A DNA stretch of 64,000 bases from Leptospira_A sp046736045 (lineage in GTDB: Bacteria; Spirochaetota; Leptospiria; Leptospirales; Leptospiraceae): NCBI RefSeq assembly GCF_046736045.1, contig NZ_CP177134.1, forward strand, positions 620,001 to 684,000, written 5' to 3'. Made by a program: the position numbers and the translations under genes. Under the pieces are notes generated by a model. It did no database searches. It was not told where the DNA came from and saw nothing but the letters and a program-made list of their open reading frames with translations. This document shows, piece after piece, positions 16,062-25,267 of this stretch (position 1 is the stretch's first letter; the number at the start of each line of letters is the position of its first letter).

Positions 16062-17576
16062 ATGAGAAATAAATATACTCTCTTAGCAACCACGGTTGTA
16101 ATTCTATTCAGCCAGACTTCAATCTTTTCCCAAGACAAAAAGGAAAAAGAAAAGTCATGGTACGACCTCGTTAATTTTTCCGGTTACGTGGATGTGTATT
16201 ACAACTACACAACTAACAATCGGCAAGGTGCGACTCAAGATACGGCAGGAACTTTTCACACGTATAACAAACAATTCGCGGTAAACGCGGTTAAGTTATC
16301 TATGGAAAAGATTGCAGATAAAGAAAGCCCATGGGGTTTTCGATTAGATATGCAAAATGGACAAAACAACATGTACCAAGAGCGTCCTTACCAAACGACC
16401 AACTCTATTTACAACATGCAATTGCTCCAACAAGCTTATGTATCTGCATACTTCAACGTTCTGAAAGGTTTGACTGTAGACGTCGGTAAGATGGCAACAC
16501 ACATCGGACTGGAACTTTTGGATTCAAAAGACAACATCGCCTACACCATTGGGTATGTGTTCTTTAACACAATCCCCTTTATCCACACAGGTGCGAGAGC
16601 GAACTTACAAGTTACTGAAAAACTTTCCACATCATTGTATGTTTACAATAGTGCGCAAGGAACAGGATACACCGGTAACGGCCAACAGTTTTTCTATAAT
16701 GGAACAACTGTTTATGGCGATGCTGCAAACGGAACTAGTTTAACAAGTACTCAACAACATGCTTACGGAGACGGTCCGAACCCTACCAGAGCGGTTGGAA
16801 CACAAGTAAAGTATGAGTTCAGTGACAAGTTTACTGCTGTATGGAACACTTTGACTGCAAATGATAACATCCAAGGTAGAGCCAACAACGCGACATTCTA
16901 CACGGGTAACCTTGCTGGAACAACGATCCCAAAACAATCTCGTTACAACAATGACCATTGGATGCTCCAAAACGTAATCCTGATCTTCAAACCAACTGAC
17001 AAATTGACAACTATCTTTGACTATACTTATGGTGAAAGAGCAGGTCAAACAAACCTAGCTGCTGCTGGGTATGAAGCAGGCGGTATCACTAGACAGAAGC
17101 TTATGGACAACATGCCAGGAGTTGCAATTGCAGAATTTGAGCCGGGCCTAGTGGCTGCTGGTTTCGGAAATAGCACAAACTTAACTCGTGAAAACAAAGT
17201 CAAAAGAGTTTACCAAACTTACCAGATCCAAGCTAAATATCAATTTACTGATATGTTTGCTTTAGGAGTAAGAGCGGAGTATTTGGATGATAAACGTTAC
17301 GGTGGATCACTCGTTGTAAACTCCCCACTATTTGCCCTGACACCTGTAGATCGTTATGACCTCAAGTGGCAAGAAAATATCGGTGCGCGTCCGGCAACTA
17401 ACTACGGTCAAATCAAAACTTTTACACTCACACCTACGATCAACCTAACGGAAAACCTCCAAGTGAAGATCGATCTAAGGAGAGATTGGGGTCCCGGTCA
17501 ACAATTCGTAGACTTGGCGGGAAGACCAGCTTCTCATCAAAACGGTATTATCGTCGGTGCGGTTGCGAAGTTCTAA
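16062..17576 (+). CDS. Outer-membrane beta-barrel porin, BBP2/OmpL-like
   Basis: The 504-residue protein has a signal peptide (about 1-23) cut before 'QDKKEKEKSWYDL'. The rest has alternating aromatic/polar strand patterns. The opening 'FSGYVDVYYNYT' and 'DVGKMATHIGLEL' are typical of the putative beta-barrel porin-2 (DUF1597) family. The protein ends in Phe, a common outer-membrane insertion signal. AGGAGA lies 9 bases before the ATG; a five-codon reading frame starts 7 bases upstream and is probably incidental. Codon use (many GGT, CGT, AAC) differs from the neighbours and fits high expression. The next gene is a Cys-rich lipoprotein, then a strong terminator, so the two form a transcription unit. 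Confidence 0.8.
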   Translation: MRNKYTLLATTVVILFSQTSIFSQDKKEKEKSWYDLVNFSGYVDVYYNYTTNNRQGATQDTAGTFHTYNKQFAVNAVKLSMEKIADKESPWGFRLDMQNGQNNMYQERPYQTTNSIYNMQLLQQAYVSAYFNVLKGLTVDVGKMATHIGLELLDSKDNIAYTIGYVFFNTIPFIHTGARANLQVTEKLSTSLYVYNSAQGTGYTGNGQQFFYNGTTVYGDAANGTSLTSTQQHAYGDGPNPTRAVGTQVKYEFSDKFTAVWNTLTANDNIQGRANNATFYTGNLAGTTIPKQSRYNNDHWMLQNVILIFKPTDKLTTIFDYTYGERAGQTNLAAAGYEAGGITRQKLMDNMPGVAIAEFEPGLVAAGFGNSTNLTRENKVKRVYQTYQIQAKYQFTDMFALGVRAEYLDDKRYGGSLVVNSPLFALTPVDRYDLKWQENIGARPATNYGQIKTFTLTPTINLTENLQVKIDLRRDWGPGQQFVDLAGRPASHQNGIIVGAVAKF

Positions 17577-17589
17577 GGAGAGGATAAAG

Positions 17590-18051
17590 ATGAAACGAAA
17601 CAATAAACTAACCTTACTTACAATCGCAACTCTTCTTATCATGAGCATGATGCTCGTCGAAGGTTGCACGAAAAACGGAGAAAAGAAACAGGACAACCCT
17701 ACTCTTTTGCTCTACCTAGCGCAAGGTAACGCTACTTCTCCCGACAAATTACAACAAACTTGCCTTGGTGCTTATACACTTGCAAATAGTTGCGTCGGAG
17801 GAAGCCAGTTTTTCAATGCCGGTACCGGATGTAGTGCCCCTAAATTAAAAGACGCTACTCAAGAAACTTACGATGCTTTAAAAACTTGTGTGGCTGCGGT
17901 TATTTCTGACACAACTCAACCTTGTAACCTAACACAATTCAAGTATGCGGAAGCTCAGCAAGCAATTGCAGGCGTATTTGCAAAATGTAACAAAGCTTAC
18001 ACACCATCTGGTGGAACTGAACAAAACTTAACTGGATTATTGGTTTATTAG
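17590..18051 (+). CDS. Cysteine-rich lipoprotein downstream of the porin
   Basis: The product has about 153 residues and a lipoprotein signal peptide ending 'MLVEGC' (Cys26). Six further cysteines in the mature part could make three disulfides. I chose the ATG at 17590 because AAGGAGAGG lies just upstream. An earlier in-frame start at 17557 would lie within the porin gene. The gap from the porin stop is 13 bases and a terminator follows, so the porin and this lipoprotein are co-expressed. It may be a surface lipoprotein or barrel partner. No family is recognised. Confidence 0.72.
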   Translation: MKRNNKLTLLTIATLLIMSMMLVEGCTKNGEKKQDNPTLLLYLAQGNATSPDKLQQTCLGAYTLANSCVGGSQFFNAGTGCSAPKLKDATQETYDALKTCVAAVISDTTQPCNLTQFKYAEAQQAIAGVFAKCNKAYTPSGGTEQNLTGLLVY

Positions 18052-18087
18052 TATCAAATACTAGTAGAAATGTAATCTAAACACATT

Positions 18088-18117
18088 AACCCGGGACAGT
18101 TTCGTTCCGGGTTTTTT
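18088..18117 (+). terminator. Rho-independent terminator of the porin-lipoprotein unit
   Basis: AACCCGG (18088-18094) pairs with CCGGGTT (18107-18113) across a 12-base loop, followed by a run of T's. It lies 37 bases after the lipoprotein stop. Confidence 0.8.
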
Positions 18118-18210
18118 ATTGTACGGATCATGATAAGAAAGCTAAACCCCTATCTTCACACCAACCCAACTAAAGAAAGAAATCATTTACAACAAAGATA
18201 AAAGCCCGCA

Positions 18211-18323
18211 CAAGGGATCGAAGCGTAAATCCTTCGCGCGGGTTAGCGCGAAGATTGCAGCGAAGAGCCCGGTCGGTTCGTCGATCAAATTAAGATCATC
18301 TAACACATCCGATGTGCCCAAAC
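18211..18323 (+). repeat. Dispersed hairpin repeat, copy B
   Basis: The core 18211-18276 runs from CAAGGGATCGAAGCG to AGCGAAGAGCCCGGTCGG. The central stem is CTTCGCGC (18232-18239) with GCGCGAAG (18246-18253). Compared with copy A (CTTTGCG/CGCAAAG), one T:A pair is replaced by C:G on both arms. The tail at 18300-18323 (CTAACACATCCGATGTGCCC then AAAC) matches the tail of copy A. The element sits between the porin terminator and a convergent lipoprotein gene. Confidence 0.6.
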
Positions 18324-18330
18324 AACAAAA

Positions 18331-18885
18331 CTATTTTTTTTCGGTCTCTGCCTTTTCAGCTTCCTTATCATCATCAGTTTTTTTACGTGGAATCAATTTC
18401 TTAAACTGAAAGCTGGATTCTTCATGAGAAGCAGGCTTTACATGATTCACTCTTTCTACCATCGCTCTACGAAATATCACTGTGATCTCTTCGTCCGGTA
18501 CGGAATCGGGTTTGTATTTACTGACAGGGCGTGTATACACCCAGTATTCGCGATCTCCGAAATGTTTGATTTCGTCAGGTTCGCCTAAGTATTCTTTTAC
18601 GAACAAATTGTTTTTGGAAACCAATGTATCTTTGATTTCTTGTCGGAGTTTAAGTCCTGCCAGTTGTTCTTTGGAAAGTTTGGCCACTTGTTCCTTTCTG
18701 ATCTCTTCGGAAGTTTTCAAATCGGCTTCCGATTTTTCAAGAAAGGATTTGCATTTTTCATCATCCTTGAAAGTTTCCATGCAATGATCGTATAATGCTT
18801 GTTTGTTTTTCATTTGCACGTTATCAGAAGTAAAACAGTTTGAAATGAAAACTGCGGTGATTGTTATTATTGCTAGATTTCTCAT
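18331..18885 (-). CDS. Lipoprotein with SmpA/BamE-like C-terminal pattern
   Basis: The product has about 184 residues, with a lipoprotein signal peptide 'MRNLAIITITAVFISNC' (Cys17). I chose the ATG at 18885 because it places the signal peptide at the N-terminus; an upstream in-frame start at 18924 would add a non-signal extension. The middle is charged and helical. At about 110-150, 'YLGEPDEIKHFGDREYWVY' followed by 'VIFRRAMVERV' resembles the short two-layer fold of SmpA/BamE-type proteins, which often scan for 'G.P' and 'W.Y'. The C-terminus is rich in Lys/Glu. Function is not known; the BamE likeness is tentative. It is divergent from the chemotaxis receptor gene. Confidence 0.6.
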   Translation of the reverse strand: MRNLAIITITAVFISNCFTSDNVQMKNKQALYDHCMETFKDDEKCKSFLEKSEADLKTSEEIRKEQVAKLSKEQLAGLKLRQEIKDTLVSKNNLFVKEYLGEPDEIKHFGDREYWVYTRPVSKYKPDSVPDEEITVIFRRAMVERVNHVKPASHEESSFQFKKLIPRKKTDDDKEAEKAETEKK

Positions 18886-19068
18886 ATTTCTATGAAAACA
18901 TAGACTCTCAAATCTTCCAAGCAAAATGTATACACCGGTTCTAACCCGATCGAAATCGGAAAAAAAGCACTGGCCAAATAATTGACAAAAATAGGAGCAT
19001 ATTCCTTAAAAAACAGGCTGTTTCTTTGCAAAAACCGCTGATCAAACTTGTCAAAACAGGCATTCTTA

Positions 19069-21039
19069 ATGTTCAAAAAATTATCCATCAAAATCAGACT
19101 CTTTTTACTGCCGATACCGCTCATTTTACCCATTCTATTTCTATTCATTTCCTTATTTTGGGAACAAAACAAATCCATTGATTTTTCTGAAAAAGAAATA
19201 GAAGGATTAAAAAGCACAAAAGAGATTTATCAGATTTTTGAAAACCTGATTTTATTGCAGACCGAGCCTGACAAGTATACAAAACAAGAGTTAGCTGACA
19301 ATCCCGAAAAACTTCTGGCAGGGAAAAATATAAATGAACTGGCTTTGCGATTGGATAAAACCGGCAATGAAAAATCAGATCCTATTTCTCTGATCACCGA
19401 AATCAGAAATCTGCAATCAAAAGTAGGAGATGATTCCAATTTGATTTTAGATCCGGACATTGATTCATATTATTTTATGGACATCATCATCATTCGGTTT
19501 CCATCCATATTTGAATCAATCGCTCAGATCAATACGGAAATTTCAAAATCATCAAAGAATCCGTCTTTTAATCAAACCAAATTGGAAACGGAACTGATTT
19601 CGATTAAAAAAGAAATTCGCGAAATCAAAAAATCAATAGTTAAGGTGAAAGAATTTAATCCGAAGTTTTTTGAAGAAAATAATTCGGAGTCTCAAGCTGA
19701 AATTGAAAAAATGGAGAAACAATTCTTGGAATTCGAGACGGAAATTTCGAATCCTTCATTTTTAAAAACGAACATTAAAGGGATTCAATGGAATCACTTT
19801 CCTCATTTGAAAAGTTTATCCCGCAAAACGCTGGATAGTTTAGAAAAACTGATCAACATCCGGGTAAACAAATTCAAATCACAACAGAATTTTTCCATCG
19901 TAGCGATACTTATTATAGTATTACTTGCTATTGTATTTTTACTAACAATTTTGAAAAGTATTTTGAATCCTTTGTCATTGATTGTAAGTAAGGTGGAAGA
20001 ACTTTCGAGTGAAGAAGCAAATCTGACTCACGAACTTCCCGATATGGGAAAGAACGAATTGAGCATATTGTCCCATTCCATTAATAAATTTTTAAAGAAT
20101 CTTACTGACATCATTCAAAAATTAAGAAAATCATCAGACGATGCAAATACCGCATCCGATCGATTGCATAAAGACGCACAATCAGTTTCCGAATCTGCAA
20201 CCAATCTGGCCAGTACAACGGAAGAATCCTCTTCAGCCTTGGAGCAGCTTTCCCGCTCATTCGATCTGATGCTCCACTCCATTATCAGTGAAACAAAAAA
20301 CATCAATGAGATAGAAAAAGAGATGCAGTCGATTAAAAAATTCTTAGACGCCGTATCCAATTCTCTTATTGAACTGGATACGATTGTGATTGAATCAAAT
20401 AAAGTTGCACAAGAAGGCGATGCAACAGTCAAATTCACGGAATCATCCATGAAAGAAATCCAGGAAGCAACCGTTCAAATTTCAGGAATTGTCAAATTGA
20501 TTACCGATATTTCCGAACAAACCAACTTACTCGCATTAAATGCTAGCATTGAAGCGGCACGGGCCGGTGATGCGGGAAAAGGATTTGCGGTTGTTGCGGA
20601 AGAAATTTCCAAACTTGCCAACAAAACAAGATCTTCCGTCAATGGAATCCGCGGTTTGATAGAAAAAACAAACCTATCGGTAAATTCAGGTTCAAATCAC
20701 GTTTCACAAACAGTCACTGCACTTTCCCATATCGTTGAAAACTCGTTGGCGATAAAAAATAAAGTAAATCATTTGCAGATTGAAATGTCAGAGCAGGTAA
20801 AGAGTGTAACTCTTGTTACAACCGAATTAAACGGATTGAAGGATATGGCAGAGATGATCGAATATTCCAGCAAAGAACAAAAGCAGGCTTCGGAAGAAAT
20901 GCAAGTGGTAATCAACGAACTTGCAAAACGTGCGGAATTGCTTGCGGATAACTCAGAAGATCTAAATATAGTTAGTCGGCAGATCACCGATGTATCCGCA
21001 ACGATTGCGGCAATTACTGCGAGGTTTAAAATAAAATAG
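19069..21039 (+). CDS. Methyl-accepting chemotaxis protein
   Basis: The receptor has about 656 residues. A first helix lies at about 10-30 and a periplasmic sensor segment at about 31-275. A second helix (about 280-300, 'FSIVAILIIVLLAIVFLLT') and a HAMP-like segment follow, and then a long coiled-coil signalling domain. The tip motif 'QTNLLALNASIEAARAG' followed by 'GFAVVAEEI' (about 480-515) is diagnostic. It binds CheA/CheW and directs flagellar motor switching. No ligand domain family is recognised for the periplasmic part. The ATG at 19069 gives a natural N-terminus ('MFKKLSIKIRLFLLP'); a TTG 21 bases upstream is also in frame. It ends in a bidirectional terminator shared with secA. Confidence 0.9.
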   Translation: MFKKLSIKIRLFLLPIPLILPILFLFISLFWEQNKSIDFSEKEIEGLKSTKEIYQIFENLILLQTEPDKYTKQELADNPEKLLAGKNINELALRLDKTGNEKSDPISLITEIRNLQSKVGDDSNLILDPDIDSYYFMDIIIIRFPSIFESIAQINTEISKSSKNPSFNQTKLETELISIKKEIREIKKSIVKVKEFNPKFFEENNSESQAEIEKMEKQFLEFETEISNPSFLKTNIKGIQWNHFPHLKSLSRKTLDSLEKLINIRVNKFKSQQNFSIVAILIIVLLAIVFLLTILKSILNPLSLIVSKVEELSSEEANLTHELPDMGKNELSILSHSINKFLKNLTDIIQKLRKSSDDANTASDRLHKDAQSVSESATNLASTTEESSSALEQLSRSFDLMLHSIISETKNINEIEKEMQSIKKFLDAVSNSLIELDTIVIESNKVAQEGDATVKFTESSMKEIQEATVQISGIVKLITDISEQTNLLALNASIEAARAGDAGKGFAVVAEEISKLANKTRSSVNGIRGLIEKTNLSVNSGSNHVSQTVTALSHIVENSLAIKNKVNHLQIEMSEQVKSVTLVTTELNGLKDMAEMIEYSSKEQKQASEEMQVVINELAKRAELLADNSEDLNIVSRQITDVSATIAAITARFKIK

Positions 21040-21067
21040 AAGGCTCTGTTATAAAAGCCTTCTATTT
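21034..21067. terminator. Bidirectional terminator between the chemotaxis receptor and secA
   Basis: AAATAGAAGGCT (21034-21045) and AGCCTTCTATTT (21056-21067) form a perfect 12-bp stem with a 10-base loop. T-rich tracts follow on both strands. The chemotaxis stop codon lies in the left arm; the secA stop is at 21081. Confidence 0.85.
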
Positions 21068-21080
21068 TCGCAGGATGAAA

Positions 21081-23840
21081 TTATTTTTTTCTACGACTGG
21101 ATCGTCTTTCCGAACCACCGCCGGAACTTGTTGTGTTTGTAACTTGCGGCTTGGATTGGTTTGATTTTTTTTCATTTCCAAACATATCCACTTCTTCGCG
21201 GGATTCCTTTCCTACTTTTTTATATTCTTTGGGAGATTCCGCACCTACGTTCGACTTGTCCGATTCACTGACTTCCAAACGGAAAAGAAAGGAAACAACT
21301 TCAATCTTAAGATTGTCTACCAATTGGTCAAAAAGTTTAAAGCCTTGAAGTTTATATTCTACCAGAGGATTTTTTTCACCATAACCGACAGTCCAGATAC
21401 CTTCTTTCAAATGGTCCATCGCATAGAGATGGTCTTTCCATCTATGATCCAAAATATCCAAAAATACATTGCTTTCGATGGAATGCCAGATATCGTTCCC
21501 TACCCGTTCCACCTTATTTTTGTAAGTTGCTTTAAAAGCGGAAGAAACGTCTTCAAAAAGTTTGAGTTGGGGATTCGATGACTTTTTATAATTTTCAAGA
21601 TCCAATTGAAATTGAATTCCGATGGAAGACAGCCATTCATTTAAAGGTTCCGTTTCCCAAGAAGTCACATTATTGCCTTCACAATAAGTGATGATTTGGT
21701 TTTCCGCTACCTCTTCGAGAAAATCGAAAATTTTCTCCGACATATTTCCCTTGTCTAGAAGTTCGTTACGGATTCCGTAAATGTAAATTCTCTGACGATT
21801 CATTACATCATCATATTCTAATAGATGTTTACGAATGTCGAAATTGTGGCCTTCCACTCGTTTTTGCGCACGGGCAATCGCATTGGAAACCATACTGTGT
21901 TCCAATTCCTGTCCTTCCGGCATCTTCAAAGTATCCATGATGCGGGCGATTCGATCGGAACCGAAAATACGCATGAGATCATCTTGCAATGAAAGATAAA
22001 ATCGGGAAGATCCCGGATCTCCCTGTCTACCCGAACGACCTCTCAACTGATTGTCGATACGTCTGGATTCGTGTCTTTCCGATCCGATGATATGAAGCCC
22101 GCCCGCACCAATCACCAAATCATGATCTTTTCTCCATTTGCGGGCCGATTCCAAAATATCCGAACATTGTTTACGAATAGCGCTATGATCTATATTCGCC
22201 AAAGCTGATTCACTTTCATCAAACTTTTGTTTAACGAGAAGTTCACGAAAAGTATAAATCGTTTCGATTCCATTACCGGAACCGATTCCCGCCTTATGTG
22301 CAATATCATCCAGTTTTTCAAGATCGTCTTTGTATTTCTGAGCTCCGCCCAAAACGATATCCGTTCCACGGCCCGCCATGTTCGTTGCAATTGTAATGGC
22401 ACCCGGTTTCCCAGCGTTGGCAACAATCTCGGACTCTCTTTCGTGTTGTTTCGCATTCAATACATTATGCGGTAAACCGTTTGCAGTCAACAATCTGGAA
22501 AGAACTTCCGATTTTTCAATGGAAATCGTTCCGACGAGAACCGGTTGTTTTTTAACAATCTTGTCCTGGATATCTTTGACTACTGCGTCAAATTTTTCCT
22601 TTTCGGTTTTATAAACGCGGTCAGGTAGATCGTTTCTTTGAATTTTGACATTGGACGGAATGACAATCACATCCAAGCTATAGATTTTTTTAAATTCTTC
22701 CGCTTCGGTATCCGCAGTTCCCGTCATACCGGCCAGTTTGTTGTAGATCCTGAAAAAGTTCTGAAATGTAATGGAAGCGAGAGTTTGGGATTCGCGTGCA
22801 ATCTGTACACCTTCCTTTGCTTCCAACGCCTGATGGAGACCGTCCGAATACCGTCTACCTTTCATTAGACGACCGGTGAATTCATCCACGATGACTACCT
22901 GACCTTCCTGTACAACATAATCCTTGTCTTTATCAAAGATCTTGTGTGCTTTCAAAGCCTGATGGACGTGATGAACGAGTTCGATATTATCCGCATGATA
23001 CAAATTGTCCACGGATAACAATTCTTCTACATGATGAACTCCCGTTTCGGAAAGCAGAACATTCTTTGCTTTTTCATCCACTTCATAGTCTTCCCCTTCA
23101 ATCAAACGGGGAATGATTCGGTCTACTTTGATGTATTTGTCAGTGGATTCTTCGGCAGGTCCCGAAATGATCAGAGGAGTTCTCGCTTCATCGACCAGGA
23201 TCGAATCCACTTCGTCGACAATTGCAAAATTATGATTTCTTTGAACTCTATGTTCCTTATAAGAAACCATATTGTCCCGCAAATAATCAAAACCGAATTC
23301 GTTATTGGTTCCGTATGTGATATCGGAATTGTAAGCAACTTTTCTTTCTTCGTGATCCATATCATTTTGAATGATACCTACACTGATTTTCAGAAATTCA
23401 TAAATCGGTTTCATCCAATTGGCATCACGTTTCGCCAAATAGTCGTTCACTGTTACAACATGAACACCTTGTCCGGATAATGAATTCAAATAAATGGGAA
23501 GAGTGGAAGTAAGTGTTTTACCTTCTCCCGTTTTCATTTCGGAGATATTTCCCCAATGAAGAGCGATCCCCCCCATCATCTGAACGTCAAAGTGACGCAT
23601 CCCCAAAGTACGATACGCAACTTCACGAACGGTGGCGAATGCTTCGGGAAGAATGTCGTCCAAAGTTTCACCCTTAGACAAACGTTCTTTAAAAACTACA
23701 GTTTGGTTGGAAAGATCGGTGTCGTTTAATCCCCGTATTTTTGGCTCAAGCGCATTGATAGATGCAACGATGGGCGCGAGTTTTTTTAAATCTCGCTCGT
23801 ATTTGCTGCCAAAAAGAAATGTTAGTATTTTTTGAAACAT
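21081..23840 (-). CDS. secA: Preprotein translocase ATPase SecA
   Basis: The 919-residue protein drives export through SecYEG. Visible motifs: 'MKTGEGKT' (Walker A, about 102-109), 'NYLAKRDA', 'YGTNNEFGFDYLRDNM', 'AIVDEVDSILVDEARTPLII' (Walker B/DEVD), 'GMTGTADTEAEEF', 'ATNMAGRGTDIVLGG', 'RRIDNQLRGRSGRQGDPGSS' and 'DHLYAMDHLKEGIW'. The catalytic and scaffold parts are complete. The C-terminal tail ends 'SSGGGSERRSSRRKK' and lacks the zinc-binding CxCx8CH segment that contacts SecB in proteobacteria, so SecB-type delivery through that motif is not expected. It is separated from the chemotaxis gene by a bidirectional terminator. Confidence 0.98.
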   Translation of the reverse strand: MFQKILTFLFGSKYERDLKKLAPIVASINALEPKIRGLNDTDLSNQTVVFKERLSKGETLDDILPEAFATVREVAYRTLGMRHFDVQMMGGIALHWGNISEMKTGEGKTLTSTLPIYLNSLSGQGVHVVTVNDYLAKRDANWMKPIYEFLKISVGIIQNDMDHEERKVAYNSDITYGTNNEFGFDYLRDNMVSYKEHRVQRNHNFAIVDEVDSILVDEARTPLIISGPAEESTDKYIKVDRIIPRLIEGEDYEVDEKAKNVLLSETGVHHVEELLSVDNLYHADNIELVHHVHQALKAHKIFDKDKDYVVQEGQVVIVDEFTGRLMKGRRYSDGLHQALEAKEGVQIARESQTLASITFQNFFRIYNKLAGMTGTADTEAEEFKKIYSLDVIVIPSNVKIQRNDLPDRVYKTEKEKFDAVVKDIQDKIVKKQPVLVGTISIEKSEVLSRLLTANGLPHNVLNAKQHERESEIVANAGKPGAITIATNMAGRGTDIVLGGAQKYKDDLEKLDDIAHKAGIGSGNGIETIYTFRELLVKQKFDESESALANIDHSAIRKQCSDILESARKWRKDHDLVIGAGGLHIIGSERHESRRIDNQLRGRSGRQGDPGSSRFYLSLQDDLMRIFGSDRIARIMDTLKMPEGQELEHSMVSNAIARAQKRVEGHNFDIRKHLLEYDDVMNRQRIYIYGIRNELLDKGNMSEKIFDFLEEVAENQIITYCEGNNVTSWETEPLNEWLSSIGIQFQLDLENYKKSSNPQLKLFEDVSSAFKATYKNKVERVGNDIWHSIESNVFLDILDHRWKDHLYAMDHLKEGIWTVGYGEKNPLVEYKLQGFKLFDQLVDNLKIEVVSFLFRLEVSESDKSNVGAESPKEYKKVGKESREEVDMFGNEKKSNQSKPQVTNTTSSGGGSERRSSRRKK

Positions 23841-23850
23841 AAATCATCCA

Positions 23851-24540
23851 TTATATATTTAGAATATTGCGAAATACGATCTTGGCAGTAGATTCCATTT
23901 TTTTCTGATCTTCTACCAAGTTTGAAAAATCTCCATTTCCCTTGGAGATAAATTCCTTGTGAACGTCCTGCCAAACACGTAACATAGGCAAGGTGGGTTC
24001 GATATGGGTTTGAAATGCGAATGCTTTATTCCCGTATGAAAACATTTGATTGGGATAAAAGCCGCCTTCCAGAAGAAAATCTGCGGACGGAGGAATCTCA
24101 AACACATCTTCATGCAAATGAAATGCCTGTATCTCGGAAGATTCGATGTTAGCGAAAATCGGATTTGATTTGTCCTTGATTTTTACGGGAGAAAATCCTG
24201 TTTCAGGACCTTTTTCTCCGACAGTCACCTTGCCGCCTAATACCCGTGCAATGATCTGGGAACCCAGACAAATTCCGATCAATTTCCTTCCCGAGGTAAC
24301 CAAAGTATTTTCAACCAAATCATAATAAGGTGCAAAAAACTCATCATTCGAATGATCCGCAACAGTCTGCGGGCCGCCCAGTAAAACAATCAGATCAAAA
24401 TTCAAATGTGCGGCAGGATAAAGTTGAATCCGTTCATCATAAGCATTATGATAACTGATCCGGTATCCCTTTTCCCTTAACACAGGTTCCAATATACCCG
24501 GACCTTCACAGTCTTTGAAACGAACCAACAAACTCCTCAT
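23851..24540 (-). CDS. Class I glutamine amidotransferase domain protein
   Basis: The 229-residue protein matches the GMP-synthase-like glutaminase fold. The triad is visible: nucleophile Cys91 in 'LIGICLGSQIIARVLGG', with His179 and Glu181 in 'FAFQTHIEPTLPML'. The oxyanion 'GGP' is at 55-57 ('VLLGGPQTV'). Stand-alone proteins of this type include gamma-glutamyl hydrolase-like and GuaA-like glutaminases, often of unknown substrate. It overlaps the upstream thioredoxin-like lipoprotein gene by 4 bases and is followed by secA after 10 bases. Confidence 0.88.
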   Translation of the reverse strand: MRSLLVRFKDCEGPGILEPVLREKGYRISYHNAYDERIQLYPAAHLNFDLIVLLGGPQTVADHSNDEFFAPYYDLVENTLVTSGRKLIGICLGSQIIARVLGGKVTVGEKGPETGFSPVKIKDKSNPIFANIESSEIQAFHLHEDVFEIPPSADFLLEGGFYPNQMFSYGNKAFAFQTHIEPTLPMLRVWQDVHKEFISKGNGDFSNLVEDQKKMESTAKIVFRNILNI

Positions 24541-25127
24541 AAGCCATCCATCCCGAATTGATGACGAAAGAACGCCACCTTCAGATCTTTTACTATATCT
24601 TCTGCTTTGACTTCTTCGGAGATGGAACCAATGAAATTATAATACAAACGCAATGGTTTTGTTTCAAATAATAATGTCTCGGGAGTTCCACTCACAAGGG
24701 AATTGGGAACAATGGTAAAAGGATGTTTCATAAATAAAATGGGAATCTGTATTTGGTAATCCGATTTTTCTTTTTCCATCACCTTTTTGGCTTTGGCAAA
24801 AGCTTCTCCCCAACTAACATCAGCCGGCAGATCAGGAACAATCTGATAAGGATCCACAACCATATAAATTGCTTTTGTAGGAAATTTGGTTTCAATTTCT
24901 TTCGAAAGAAAATTCAATGTAGGAACTTCCCTTTGGCAGGGAGCACAGTTCGGCGCATAAACGTTCAGCGCCAATTGTTCTTTTTCCAATTGGGAAAATT
25001 TGATTTCTTTTCCGTCACTTGTGACCGCGACCCAGTTTTCTTCCCCAAAATAGGAAGACTTGGTGGGAGCACAGAACCCGAGGAATAAGAAGGTGATGAG
25101 GAAGGCGGGGAAGGATATTTGTCCCAT
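24537..25127 (-). CDS. Thioredoxin-like (TlpA/redoxin) lipoprotein
   Basis: The product has about 196 residues with a lipoprotein signal peptide (lipobox 'FLGFC', Cys19). The thioredoxin active site is 'YAPNCAPCQREVPTL' with Cys61 and Cys64. Such proteins reduce or form disulfides in the periplasm and often serve cytochrome c or envelope protein maturation. I chose the ATG at 25127 because it puts the signal peptide at the N-terminus. A longer frame starting at 25205 adds 26 residues without signal character. It overlaps the amidotransferase gene (ATGA). Confidence 0.82.
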   Translation of the reverse strand: MGQISFPAFLITFLFLGFCAPTKSSYFGEENWVAVTSDGKEIKFSQLEKEQLALNVYAPNCAPCQREVPTLNFLSKEIETKFPTKAIYMVVDPYQIVPDLPADVSWGEAFAKAKKVMEKEKSDYQIQIPILFMKHPFTIVPNSLVSGTPETLLFETKPLRLYYNFIGSISEEVKAEDIVKDLKVAFFRHQFGMDGL

Positions 25128-25267
25128 TCTAAGATCTTTTCCGTCCCATTCTGTCTCCTTGAGGTAGGCTGTAAAGCCTGTTTTCTCCGAGATTCCCCTT
25201 GACACGAGAGCCTGCGCTCCCAGACTGGTTTAACATTCCATTCCTATCTCTGGGGAATCATAAAAAA

